A stretch of 32,456 nt of DNA from Nocardioides soli (GTDB lineage: Bacteria > Actinomycetota > Actinomycetes > Propionibacteriales > Nocardioidaceae), in NCBI RefSeq assembly GCF_014191495.1, contig NZ_JACHWR010000010.1, positions 1-32,456 of the forward strand. The letters run 5' to 3'. The first letter of the stretch is position 1, and each line of letters opens with the position of its first letter. This document shows, piece after piece, positions 17,609 to 25,419 of the stretch. The position numbers and the translations under genes were made by a program. The notes beneath the pieces are model-generated. The model saw nothing but the letters and a program-made list of their open reading frames with translations. It had not been told where the DNA came from and ran no database searches.

Positions 17609-17673
17609 CGATACCCAGTGACGATGTGGTCGTTCCGGGACCCCGGGAACGACCACATCGTCACTGGGTATCG
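17609..17673. terminator. 65-nt hairpin with 28-bp perfect arms between convergent genes
   Basis: Arms 17609-17636 and 17646-17673 are exact reverse complements around a 9-base loop (GGGACCCCG). It lies 30 bases after the rhomboid stop. Neither side has a T-run, so it may act as a bidirectional structural terminator for the convergent rhomboid and crgA transcripts, or it may be a palindromic repeat element. Confidence 0.6.
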
Positions 17674-17705
17674 CTCACCCTGCCCGGACCCGATGGAGGG
17701 CGCGG

Positions 17706-17783
17706 GTGTCCACAGCTGTGGAATGTCCTGTGGAGAACTACACGCGTGTAGTTCTCCACAGGAGTTATCCCCAATGTGGAAAA
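17706..17783. other. Cluster of five near-consensus DnaA boxes (candidate)
   Basis: Five 9-mers match TTRTCCACA at eight of nine positions within 78 bases: GTGTCCACA (17706-17714), the complement of TGTGGAGAA (17729-17737), TTCTCCACA (17752-17760), TTATCCCCA (17765-17773) and the complement of TGTGGAAAA (17775-17783). The density is striking in GC-rich sequence and near the replication origin. Binding by DnaA is inference from motif only. Confidence 0.4.
17727..17762. repeat. Perfect 36-bp palindrome
   Basis: The halves 17727-17744 and 17745-17762 are exact reverse complements with no spacer, centred on ACACGCGTGT. Two DnaA-box-like 9-mers are embedded symmetrically. A separate perfect 14-bp palindrome, TCCACAGCTGTGGA, lies at 17709-17722. 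Possible roles are operator, DnaA-binding site or terminator of crgA. Confidence 0.75.
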
Positions 17784-17847
17784 TGCCGGACGCCGGCCGG
17801 TCCTGGGTGGACCGACCGGCGTCGGGTGAGGACAGCGGAGTGGCCGC

Positions 17848-18303
17848 CTACTCCCAGCGGGTGGCGAAGGTGAAGCCGACGGCCATGAAGGCGATGCCGA
17901 CCACGAGGTTCTTCTGGCCGAGGTCGTTGAAGACCCAGATGCTGCTGAGGTCGTCGCTGAAGATGTAGTAGGTGCAGATCCACAGCAGGCCGAGCAGGAA
18001 GCAGGCGAGCATCCCGACCACGACACCGCGGCCGCGACCCAGGGGCGTGGACGGGTGGGCCGAGACGATCAGCCCGACGAAGAACAGGCCGAAGCCGATC
18101 AGGTAGTTCCAGTCGCCGAGGTCGCCCATGAAGGCGGGCGAGCCGTCGTCGGTGGGCGGGATGGCCATCGGGTCGAAGACGATGTAGTAGTACGCGATCC
18201 ACGCGATGCCGAGCACCATCAGGAGCAGGGCGACGATGAAGCGCTTCGACAACACCGGGCCCCGGGGAGGGGCGAGAGGGTCCTTGACCTTCGGCTTCGA
18301 CAC
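17848..18303 (-). CDS. crgA: Cell division protein CrgA with a duplicated CrgA module (four helices)
   Basis: CrgA is a membrane protein that coordinates FtsZ-ring and peptidoglycan synthesis in actinobacteria. The start is GTG 18301-18303, giving SKPKVKDPL; it has AGGAG upstream, and longer in-frame starts would run over the divergent DUF881 gene. The product is 151 residues, against ~84-93 for usual CrgA with two helices. Here the module occurs twice. Residues 30-82 have GIAWIAYYYIVFD, LGDWNYLIGFG and FFVGLIVSA. Residues 103-151 have GLLWICTYYIFSDD, LGQKNLVVGIA and FMAVGFTFATRWE. The second copy keeps the terminal RW of the family. It is divergent from the DUF881 gene (46 bases) and convergent with rhomboid. 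Confidence 0.85.
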   Translation of the reverse strand: MSKPKVKDPLAPPRGPVLSKRFIVALLLMVLGIAWIAYYYIVFDPMAIPPTDDGSPAFMGDLGDWNYLIGFGLFFVGLIVSAHPSTPLGRGRGVVVGMLACFLLGLLWICTYYIFSDDLSSIWVFNDLGQKNLVVGIAFMAVGFTFATRWE

Positions 18304-18336
18304 GGGTGCTCCTGGGTGATTCGTACGGGCTCCGGC

Positions 18337-18342
18337 TACCTT
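18337..18342 (+). promoter_or_regulatory. Leaderless -10 element (TACCTT) for DUF881 gene
   Basis: TACCTT ends 7 bases before GTG 18350, in the 46-base divergent gap with crgA. No Shine-Dalgarno precedes the GTG, so a leaderless transcript is likely. Confidence 0.5.
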
Positions 18343-18349
18343 AGTCGTC

Positions 18350-19138
18350 GTGAGCGCCGGATCCCACGCAAGGCCCTCCGGGTCGCGTGACCCGGAGGTC
18401 AGGCGACGCCGCCGCTGGCGGCTGGGTACGCCGCTGGTCGTGCTGGCCTGCGGAGCGCTCTTCGTCGTCAGTGCCACCAGCAGCGAGGGCACCGACCTGC
18501 GGCCCGGTCGCTACACCGATCTCGCCGCCCTGGTCGAGGACGAGGCCGACAACTACGCCGCGCTGCGGGCCAAGGTCGCCGACCTCGACGCCGAGGTGAC
18601 CTCGCTCAGCTCGGCGCTCAGCGACGACGACGTGAACCGCTACCGGCGCCGGATCGAGCGGCTCCGCGACCCCGCCGGCATCGAACCGCGGCGCGGGCCC
18701 GGCGTGACCATCGTGCTCTCGGACGCGCCCGAGGACGTCATCAACTCCACGACCGGCGACGTCAACCCGCTGCTCGTGCACCAGCAGGACATCCAGGCCG
18801 TGGTCAACGCGCTGTGGAAGGGCGGCGCGAGCGCCGTCACCATCCAGGGTCAGCGCGTCGTGTCGACCACGGGCATCAAGTGCGAGGGCAACTCCGTGCA
18901 GCTCCAGGGCGTGCCCTACCCGCAGCCCTATGTCATCCAGGCGGTCGGCGAGCAGCTGTCGCTGCTCACCGCGATCGAGGACGACTCCTACGTCCGGGCC
19001 TACCGCGAGGACGCGGCCGACCCGGGCATCTCCGTCGGCTGGGACCTGGCGCTCGAGAACAGCATCACGGCCCCGGCGTACGACCCACTGCTCAACCTCA
19101 ACTACGCTACGCCGCTGCTGCGTGGCGGCGCGGGCTAG
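18350..19138 (+). CDS. DUF881 family membrane-anchored protein
   Basis: 262 residues from GTG 18350. A basic N-terminus (RRRRRWR) precedes one transmembrane helix at ~27-44, then a coiled-coil-like segment (DEADNYAALRAKVADLDAEVTSLSSAL). The extracytoplasmic DUF881 domain follows, with GPGVTIVLSDAP, VHQQDIQAVVNALWKGGASAVTIQGQR and GNSVQLQGVPYPQPYVIQAVG, all typical. It corresponds to Rv0012 beside crgA. The family occurs next to division and sporulation genes; its function is unsettled. Its TAG stop lies inside the left CTAG end of the repeat element at 19135-19302. Confidence 0.88.
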   Translation: MSAGSHARPSGSRDPEVRRRRRWRLGTPLVVLACGALFVVSATSSEGTDLRPGRYTDLAALVEDEADNYAALRAKVADLDAEVTSLSSALSDDDVNRYRRRIERLRDPAGIEPRRGPGVTIVLSDAPEDVINSTTGDVNPLLVHQQDIQAVVNALWKGGASAVTIQGQRVVSTTGIKCEGNSVQLQGVPYPQPYVIQAVGEQLSLLTAIEDDSYVRAYREDAADPGISVGWDLALENSITAPAYDPLLNLNYATPLLRGGAG

Positions 19139-19302
19139 TGCCGTGCGTCAGAAGTTCTTGTGCGCTTCGCGCACCCATGGCACGCACTCTGCGGCGTTGC
19201 CGTCGCTTGCGAGACGAGCGGGTATGGCGGCGCTCCGGCGCCTGGCAGCGCACGCACCCTGAGCACGCCAACCGTGCAACAACTTCCAACGCACGACACT
19301 AG
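19135..19302. repeat. 168-nt CTAG-ended inverted-repeat element (copy A)
   Basis: The terminal arms 19135-19160 and 19277-19302 match as inverted repeats at 22 of 26 positions, and both ends are CTAG. Inside is a small hairpin (GTGCGC-TTC-GCGCAC, 19160-19174) and the 12-mer GCGGCGTTGCCG at 19191-19202. No coding capacity. It fills the whole gap between the convergent DUF881 and pknB genes, and its two ends contain the TAG stops of both. Copy B at 31782-31946 shares internal words at the same offsets. Confidence 0.65.
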
Positions 19303-21050
19303 GGTCGTCGGCGCTCCGCCGGTGGCGGGACCGTCGGGGTGTCGGTCGGCACCGGCGGCGTCGCCGTCTCGGTGGGGGCCGGGGTCTCGGTCGGCTCGAC
19401 GTACGTCGAGACCACGATCGTGACCGTCGAGCCCGCCGACGGCGTCTCCCCGGCGCGCGGGCTCTGGTCGATCACGGTGCCCGCCGGCTCGGTGGTGTCG
19501 TCGGAGTTGATCACCCGCGGCTCGAAGCCGGCGTTGGTGATCGCGGTCTCGGCCTGCGCCTGCTGCTTGCCGACCACGTCCGGGACCTTCTCGCGACCGT
19601 CGGAGTAGTAGACGACGATCGTGGTGCCCTCGGCGACCGTGGTGCCCTGGGAGGGTTCGGTCCGGGTCACCCGGTTCTTGTCCTCGTCGGACTCCTCCTT
19701 CTGGAGCTTCACGACGAAGCCCTGGTCGACGAGCATCGCCTCGGCCTCGTCCTTGTCCTGGCCGACCACGAAGGGCACCTCGACCTGCGGCTTGCCGAGC
19801 GAGATCGTGAGGTTCACGGCCGAGTCGGGGTCTCGGTAGGCGTCGGGGTCCGGCGACTGGGTGATCACCCGGCCCGTCGGCACGTCGCTGCTGGCCTCGC
19901 GCTCGATCGCGCCGACGGCGAGGCCGGCGTCGCCGATCAGGGCGCGCGCCTGCTTCTCGGTCTTGCCGATCACGTTGGGCACCGGCACCTGGTCGGGTGC
20001 GCTCTCGAACAGCCGCGGCAGCAGGTAGGCGGCACCGGCGATCAGCACGATCAGCAGCAGGCCGAGGAGGACCAGCAGGCCGGTGCGGCTGCGCGGCTCC
20101 TCCTCCTGGTACGCCGTGGCCGGCGGGACGACCGCGGTCGCGGCGGTCGGCTGCGGGTCCGGCGCCATCGGTGGGGGCAGCGGCGCCTGGACCGGGCGAC
20201 CGGCGAGGTAGCGCTCGATGTCGCTGCGCATCGCGGCCGCGGACTGGTAGCGGTCCTCGAGCCGCTTCGCGAGCGCCTTGAGCACGATCGCATCGATCTC
20301 CGGGGGGAGCTCGGTGTCGTGGTCGGACGGCGGCGTCGCGGGCTCGCGGACGTGCTGGTAGGCGACCGCGACCGGGCTGTCGCCCACGAACGGCGGGCGC
20401 CCGGTGAGCAGCTCGTAGAGCAGGCAGCCGGCGGAGTAGACGTCGGAGCGAGAGTCGACGGTCTCGCCGCGGGCCTGCTCGGGGGAGAGGTACTGGGCGG
20501 TGCCGACCACGGCCGCGGTCTGGGTCATCGTCGACGAGGCGTCGCTGATCGCCCGGGCGATGCCGAAGTCCATGACCTTGACGTCGCCGCTGGGGGTCAG
20601 CATCACGTTGCCCGGTTTGATGTCGCGGTGGATGATCCCGGCGCGGTGGCTGTAGTCGAGCGCGGACAGCACGCCGCTGGTGATCTCCAGGGCGCGCTCC
20701 GGCAGGATCTTGCGTCCCTCGCGGAGGATGTCGCGCAGCGTGCGGCCCGCGACGTACTCCATGACGATGTAGGGCTGCGAGATGCCCGATCCGTCGGTCG
20801 CGGGCTCCTCGCCGGTGTCGTAGACCGCGACGATCGCCGGGTGGTTGAGGGAGGCTGCCGACTGCGCCTCACGCCGGAACCGAGCCTGGAACGTCGCGTC
20901 GCTGGCGAGGTCGGTGCGCAGCCGCTTCACGGCCACGACCCGGCCGAGCCGGGTGTCGGTGCCCTTGCGGACCTCGGCCATCCCGCCGCGGCCCAGGAGC
21001 TCACCGAGCTCGTAGCGCCCGCCGATCAGGACCGGCTGTTGGTTGTTCAC
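19299..21050 (-). CDS. pknB: Serine/threonine protein kinase PknB with three PASTA domains
   Basis: 583 residues, start GTG 21048-21050. The kinase domain (13-281) shows the Gly loop GRGGMAEV, Lys42, HRDIKPGN with Asp143, and DFG with Asp161. The activation loop TMTQTAAVVGTAQYLSPEQARG keeps the two threonines (176 and 178) autophosphorylated in mycobacterial PknB. A Pro-rich linker leads to one transmembrane helix (~324-344). Three extracellular PASTA domains follow (about 355-418, 423-483, 488-548) and a Thr/Pro tail; M. tuberculosis PknB has four. PASTA domains sense muropeptides or lipid II. The gene is last in the fhaA-to-pknB operon, 13 bases after pknA. Confidence 0.96.
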   Translation of the reverse strand: MNNQQPVLIGGRYELGELLGRGGMAEVRKGTDTRLGRVVAVKRLRTDLASDATFQARFRREAQSAASLNHPAIVAVYDTGEEPATDGSGISQPYIVMEYVAGRTLRDILREGRKILPERALEITSGVLSALDYSHRAGIIHRDIKPGNVMLTPSGDVKVMDFGIARAISDASSTMTQTAAVVGTAQYLSPEQARGETVDSRSDVYSAGCLLYELLTGRPPFVGDSPVAVAYQHVREPATPPSDHDTELPPEIDAIVLKALAKRLEDRYQSAAAMRSDIERYLAGRPVQAPLPPPMAPDPQPTAATAVVPPATAYQEEEPRSRTGLLVLLGLLLIVLIAGAAYLLPRLFESAPDQVPVPNVIGKTEKQARALIGDAGLAVGAIEREASSDVPTGRVITQSPDPDAYRDPDSAVNLTISLGKPQVEVPFVVGQDKDEAEAMLVDQGFVVKLQKEESDEDKNRVTRTEPSQGTTVAEGTTIVVYYSDGREKVPDVVGKQQAQAETAITNAGFEPRVINSDDTTEPAGTVIDQSPRAGETPSAGSTVTIVVSTYVEPTETPAPTETATPPVPTDTPTVPPPAERRRP

Positions 21051-21063
21051 GATGACCTGGCCT

Positions 21064-22539
21064 TCAACTGCTCGGGGAGGTGTCGTCGGTGGGGGTAGGG
21101 GTGGGGGTGTCCGACGGCGTCGGGGTGGGGGTGTCCGAGGGGGTGGGGGTCGGCGTGGGCGTCTCGGTCTCGGGGACCGGACCCCAGACGCCCACGGTGA
21201 CGGTGTCGCCCTTCTGCAGCGCCCCGGTCGGATCGACGCTCATCACGTCGCCCTCGATCTCGTCGCCCGGGTTGTCGACCGTCCGCCGGCTGACCCGCAG
21301 GTCGAGGTCGGCGAGCTCGCGCTGGACGTCGGCGAACGGGCGGCCGACGAAGTCCTGCTCGTCGATGCGCACGGTGGTGTCCTCGACCGGGGTCGAGGCG
21401 GGCTCGCTGGGCGTCGTCGGCGTGGTCGTCGTCTCGGTCGGCGTGGTCGTGGGCTGCTCGTCGACCGGGGTGTCGTCGCCGTCGCCCCGCGTCAGCAGCA
21501 GGACGACGAGCACCGCGATCGCCACCACGGCGATCACGCCCACGACCGGCCAGACCCAGGAGCGCCGCCTCTCCTCGGACGGCGGGGGCACCGGGGTGCT
21601 CGACGTCGGGGGCGGCACCGGGGCGATCACCTGCGTCGGCGGCTCGGGGGGCGGCGCGGCCACCACGCGGGTCGCCTCGGTGGCCGGGTTGCGCAGGGCG
21701 TGGGCCAGCGCCCGGCCGTCGGGGAACCGCTCGGCCGGGTCCTTGGCCAGCGCGCGGCGTACCACGGCGGCCAGGTCGGCCGGCACCGACGCGGGCAGGT
21801 CGGGCACCGGCTCGCGCAGGTGGGCGAGCGCGGTCGCCGCCGCGGTCTCGCCGGTGAACGGGCGCCGGCCGGCGAGGCACTCGAACGCGACGACGCCGAG
21901 CGAGTAGACGTCGGAGGCCGGGGTCGCGGTCAGACCCTGGGCCTGCTCGGGCGAGAGGTACTGCGGCGTGCCCATCACCTCGCCGGTGCCGGTCAGGCCG
22001 ACCCCCTCCGCGGCGCGGGCGATGCCGAAGTCCGTGATCTTGACCAGCCGGTCGGGCGTGACCAGCAGGTTCGCCGGCTTCACGTCGCGGTGCACGATGT
22101 CGGCATCGTGGGCGGCCCCGAGCCCGTCGGCGGCCTGGGCGAGCAGCTCGCGGACGGCGAGCGGCTCCATCGGCACGTCGGGCCGCAGCAGCGCCGAGAG
22201 CGGCTGACCCTCGACCAGCTCCATCACGAGGAAGGGCCGATGGCTGCCGGAGCCGTCGGTCATCGTGGACTCGCCGAAGTCGTAGACCGTCGCGATGTTG
22301 GGGTGGTGCAGCGACGCGGCGTGCTGCGCCTCGGTCTCGAAGCGCACGCGGAAGGAGCTGTGGTCGGCGTACTCGGCCTTGAGCAGCTTCACCGCGACCG
22401 GGCGGTCGAGCACGGTGTCGGTCGCGCGCCACACCTCGCCCATCCCGCCGGTGGCGAGCCGGCCGTCGAGCCGGTAGCGCCGCGAGTCGTCGGCGAAGCC
22501 GTGGCCACGGGAGCCCGGGGGTCCAGGGGTCTGCGTCAC
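21064..22539 (-). CDS. pknA: Serine/threonine protein kinase PknA with one C-terminal PASTA-like domain
   Basis: 491 residues, start GTG 22537-22539 overlapping the pbpA stop (GTGA). Kinase features are GGMGEV in the Gly loop, Lys51, HRDVKPAN with Asp152, DFG with Asp170, and GTPQYLSPEQAQG. A Pro-rich juxtamembrane stretch is followed by a transmembrane helix at ~328-349 and a Thr-rich stalk. A PASTA-like unit follows at ~392-452 (DFVGRPFADVQRELADL through KGDTVTVGVW). The end is a TPTPTP/SDTPTPTP repeat tail, encoded by a G/T-rich tandem repeat around 21080-21180. Mycobacterial PknA lacks an extracellular PASTA domain. It regulates cell shape and division together with PknB. Confidence 0.93.
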   Translation of the reverse strand: MTQTPGPPGSRGHGFADDSRRYRLDGRLATGGMGEVWRATDTVLDRPVAVKLLKAEYADHSSFRVRFETEAQHAASLHHPNIATVYDFGESTMTDGSGSHRPFLVMELVEGQPLSALLRPDVPMEPLAVRELLAQAADGLGAAHDADIVHRDVKPANLLVTPDRLVKITDFGIARAAEGVGLTGTGEVMGTPQYLSPEQAQGLTATPASDVYSLGVVAFECLAGRRPFTGETAAATALAHLREPVPDLPASVPADLAAVVRRALAKDPAERFPDGRALAHALRNPATEATRVVAAPPPEPPTQVIAPVPPPTSSTPVPPPSEERRRSWVWPVVGVIAVVAIAVLVVLLLTRGDGDDTPVDEQPTTTPTETTTTPTTPSEPASTPVEDTTVRIDEQDFVGRPFADVQRELADLDLRVSRRTVDNPGDEIEGDVMSVDPTGALQKGDTVTVGVWGPVPETETPTPTPTPSDTPTPTPSDTPTPTPTDDTSPSS

Positions 22540-24008
22540 CGGATCACCGCCTCCATCACTGCCTTCGCGATCGGGCCGCCGAGCAGGCCGCCGGCGATCT
22601 CGCTGCGGGGGATGTCGGACTTCTGGATCATCACGGCCACGGCGACCTCGGGGTTGTCGGCGGGTGCGAACGAGATGAACCAGGCGTACGGCGAGCGGGC
22701 GCTCTGGCCGGTCTGCGCGGTGCCGGTCTTGCCCGCCACGTCGATGCCCGGGATCGCGGCCGGCGCGGCGGTGCCGTTGTCGACCGTGTCGACCATCAGC
22801 TTGGTCACCTCGTTGGCCGCGGTGGCCGAGACGGCCTGGGAGAACTCCTCGGGCTCGGTCTTGTCGAGCACGTTGAGGTCGGCCGACTGCTCCTCGTCGA
22901 CGAGGTAGGGCTTCATCACCGTGCCGTCGTTGGCGAGGCCGGCGGCCACCATGGCCATCTGGAGCGGCGTCGCCGACACGTCGAACTGTCCGAAGCCGGT
23001 CATCCCGAGCTGCGCCTCGTCGACGCCCTGCGGGAACTCCGAGATCGCCTGCGGGGACAGGTCGTCGAAGTAGTGCTGGTTGAAGCCGAAGCCCTCGGCG
23101 GTCTTCTCCATGTCCTCCGCGCCGACCTCGCCGGCGAGCTGGGCGAAGGTGGTGTTGCAGGAGTTCTCCATCGCCTGGGAGAAGGGGATGGTGCTGTTGT
23201 TGGCGCCGCAGGCGCGACCTTCGTTGTCGATCTCGCCGGTCGGGCCGTGGGTGAGGGGGAGCTGGTAGGTGACGCCGCCGGGCACCTGCGAGTCGGCGTC
23301 GTAGAGGCCCTTGTCGATCGCGGCGGCCGCGGTCACGACCTTGAACGTCGAGCCGGGGGGCAGCCGGGTCTGGATCCCGCGGTTGAGCAGCGGCTCCGAC
23401 GGGTCGGCGTTGAGCTGCTTGGACTTCTTGCTGACCGCGGCGAGGTCGTGGGAGGCGAGCTGGTTCGGGTCGTAGGTGGGCAGCGAGACCATCGCCAGCA
23501 CCTTGCCCGTGTTGGGCTCGAGCGCGACCACGGAGCCCTCGACGCCGCCGCCGAGGTTCTTCAGCCCGTCGTACGCCGCCTGCTGCGCGCGGGCGTTGAT
23601 CGTCAGCGTGACGTTGCCGCCCTGGGCGGGCTTGCCGCTGAGCAGGTCGAGCAGGTTGGTCACGAACAGCCGCGGGTCGTCGCCCGACAGCACGCCGTTC
23701 TTGCTCTGCTCGATGCCGGTCGCGCCGAAGTAGGAGAAGTAGCCGGTGATCGGCGCGTACACGAACGGCTTGGGGTAGGTGCGCTGGAACTTGTACTCGT
23801 CGTCGGACTCCACGCTCTCGGCCACCGGGTTGCGGCCGACCAGGATCGCGCCGCGCTCCTGGGAGTACGACGCCACCTGCACGCGCCGGTTGCGCGCGTC
23901 GTCGTTCAGCGCGCCCGCCTTCCAGTACTGCAGGTACGTCGCGTTGATCATCAGCGCGAGGAAGAGGATCAGGCAGAAGATCGAGACCGTGCGGATCGGC
24001 TTGTTCAC
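22536..24008 (-). CDS. pbpA: Penicillin-binding protein PbpA (class B transpeptidase)
   Basis: 490 residues, start GTG 24006-24008 with GGAGGAGG upstream and GTGA overlap with the rodA stop. A much longer in-frame extension upstream is only antisense-frame read-through over rodA. One N-terminal helix (~7-25, ILFLALMINATYLQYW) anchors it. The dimerisation region contains RGAILVGRNPVAES. Transpeptidase motifs are S220-TFK, S283-CN and K427-TG. It crosslinks peptidoglycan and partners the RodA glycosyltransferase encoded just upstream in the operon. Confidence 0.95.
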   Translation of the reverse strand: MNKPIRTVSIFCLILFLALMINATYLQYWKAGALNDDARNRRVQVASYSQERGAILVGRNPVAESVESDDEYKFQRTYPKPFVYAPITGYFSYFGATGIEQSKNGVLSGDDPRLFVTNLLDLLSGKPAQGGNVTLTINARAQQAAYDGLKNLGGGVEGSVVALEPNTGKVLAMVSLPTYDPNQLASHDLAAVSKKSKQLNADPSEPLLNRGIQTRLPPGSTFKVVTAAAAIDKGLYDADSQVPGGVTYQLPLTHGPTGEIDNEGRACGANNSTIPFSQAMENSCNTTFAQLAGEVGAEDMEKTAEGFGFNQHYFDDLSPQAISEFPQGVDEAQLGMTGFGQFDVSATPLQMAMVAAGLANDGTVMKPYLVDEEQSADLNVLDKTEPEEFSQAVSATAANEVTKLMVDTVDNGTAAPAAIPGIDVAGKTGTAQTGQSARSPYAWFISFAPADNPEVAVAVMIQKSDIPRSEIAGGLLGGPIAKAVMEAVIR

Positions 24009-25417
24009 GTCAGTCCTCCTCCGCCGAGTCGCACGACCTGGGTGGCGTCGTCGCTGAACGCGGCGGTGTCGTCGGAGACGGTGGGCAGCGGCCGCCGGGC
24101 CTGGTCGGAGATGCGCAGCAGCAGCGCGATGATCACCCAGTTGGCGATCAGCGACGACCCGCCGTAGGCGAGGAACGGCGTGGTCAGGCCGGTGATCGGG
24201 ATCAGCCCGGTCACACCGCCGGCGACCACGAAGACCTGGAGCGCGATCGCGCTGCCCAGACCGGTGGCGACCAGCTTGCCGAACGCGTCGCGGCAGATCA
24301 GCGCGGTGCGCAGCGCGCGCTCGACGATCAGGCCGTACATCATCAGCACGGCGATCAGCGCGGTCAGGCCGAGCTCCTCGCCGACGGAGGCGAGGATGAA
24401 GTCGGACTCGGCGAACGGCACCCGGTTGGGGTCGCCGTTGCCGAAGCCGCGGCCGATCAGCCCGCCCCAGCCCAGGCCGAACTTCGCCTCGACCGGCTGG
24501 AAGCTCTCGCCGGAGTCGTAGAAGTCGAAGGGGTTGAGCCAGATGTCGAAGCGTTCGCGCACGTGGCCGAAGAGGAAGTAGGCCAGCGCGGCGCCGCCGG
24601 CGAAGAGCAGCGCGCCGACGACCAGCCAGCCGGGTCGCTCGGTCGCGACGTACAGCATGATCAGGAAGAGGCCGAAGAACAGCAGGCTCGAGCCGAGGTC
24701 GCGCTGGAACACCAGGATGCCGAGGCTGACCAGCCACATCACCAGGATCGGGCCGAGGTCGCGGCCGCGGGGCAGGTCGACGAAGAGCACCCGGCGGCCG
24801 GCGAGGGCGAGCGCGTCGCGGTGGAGCACCAGGTAGCCGGCGATCGCGATCACCAGCATCACCTTGGCGACCTCGCCGGGCTGGAAGCTGAACGGGCCGA
24901 GCCGGATCCAGATCCGGGCGCCGTAGACGGTGCGGCCGATGCCGGGCAGCAGCGGGAGCAGCAGCAGCACGATCGCCGCGAGGCCGCTGGTGTAGGTGAA
25001 CCGCTGCAGGACGCGATGGTCGCGGATCACCAGCAGCGTGATGACGAAGAGGACGACGCCGAGCGTCATCCAGGTCAGCTGCTGCTGCGCGAACTCGTGG
25101 AACCGGCCCTGGGCCTCGCGGGCGAGGTCGATGCGGTGGATCACGGCCAGCCCGAGGCCGTTGAGCGCGGCGACCACCGGCAGCAGCACGGGGTCGGCGT
25201 ACGGCGCGACGAAGCGGATCACGATGTGTGCGCCGATGATCAGGCCGGCCAGCCACGCGCCGTACCCGAACAGGTCCGCGGGCACCTCCTCCTCGACGCC
25301 GATGCCGACCGCGGCGTAGGCACCCACGCCGACGATCAGCGCGAGCACGAGCAGGAAGAGCTCCGCGCCCCGCCTGCGGCGGTGCACGAACCCCATGAGC
25401 GCGGACGACTGAGGCAT
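24005..25417 (-). CDS. rodA: RodA/FtsW family peptidoglycan glycosyltransferase
   Basis: 470 residues, start ATG 25415-25417, two bases after the pstP stop (TGAGCATG). About twelve hydrophobic helices span the protein, starting at RGAELFLLVLALIVGVGAY. SEDS-family motifs are seen: FSFQPGEVAKV in the middle, FQRDLGSSLL, the extracellular loop NPFDFYDSGESFQ, and TGLTTPFLAYGGSSLIAN near the end. RodA polymerises lipid II into glycan strands together with a class B PBP, here PbpA next door. The C-terminal ~35 residues are a soluble tail with DD and Thr that FHA proteins or kinases might contact (inference). Confidence 0.95.
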   Translation of the reverse strand: MPQSSALMGFVHRRRRGAELFLLVLALIVGVGAYAAVGIGVEEEVPADLFGYGAWLAGLIIGAHIVIRFVAPYADPVLLPVVAALNGLGLAVIHRIDLAREAQGRFHEFAQQQLTWMTLGVVLFVITLLVIRDHRVLQRFTYTSGLAAIVLLLLPLLPGIGRTVYGARIWIRLGPFSFQPGEVAKVMLVIAIAGYLVLHRDALALAGRRVLFVDLPRGRDLGPILVMWLVSLGILVFQRDLGSSLLFFGLFLIMLYVATERPGWLVVGALLFAGGAALAYFLFGHVRERFDIWLNPFDFYDSGESFQPVEAKFGLGWGGLIGRGFGNGDPNRVPFAESDFILASVGEELGLTALIAVLMMYGLIVERALRTALICRDAFGKLVATGLGSAIALQVFVVAGGVTGLIPITGLTTPFLAYGGSSLIANWVIIALLLRISDQARRPLPTVSDDTAAFSDDATQVVRLGGGGLT

Positions 25418-25419
25418 GC

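Noticed and set aside
21080..21180. G/T-rich short tandem repeats resembling an array
   Set aside because: They encode the TPTPTP/SDTPTPTP tail of PknA in frame; units are too short and contiguous for CRISPR.
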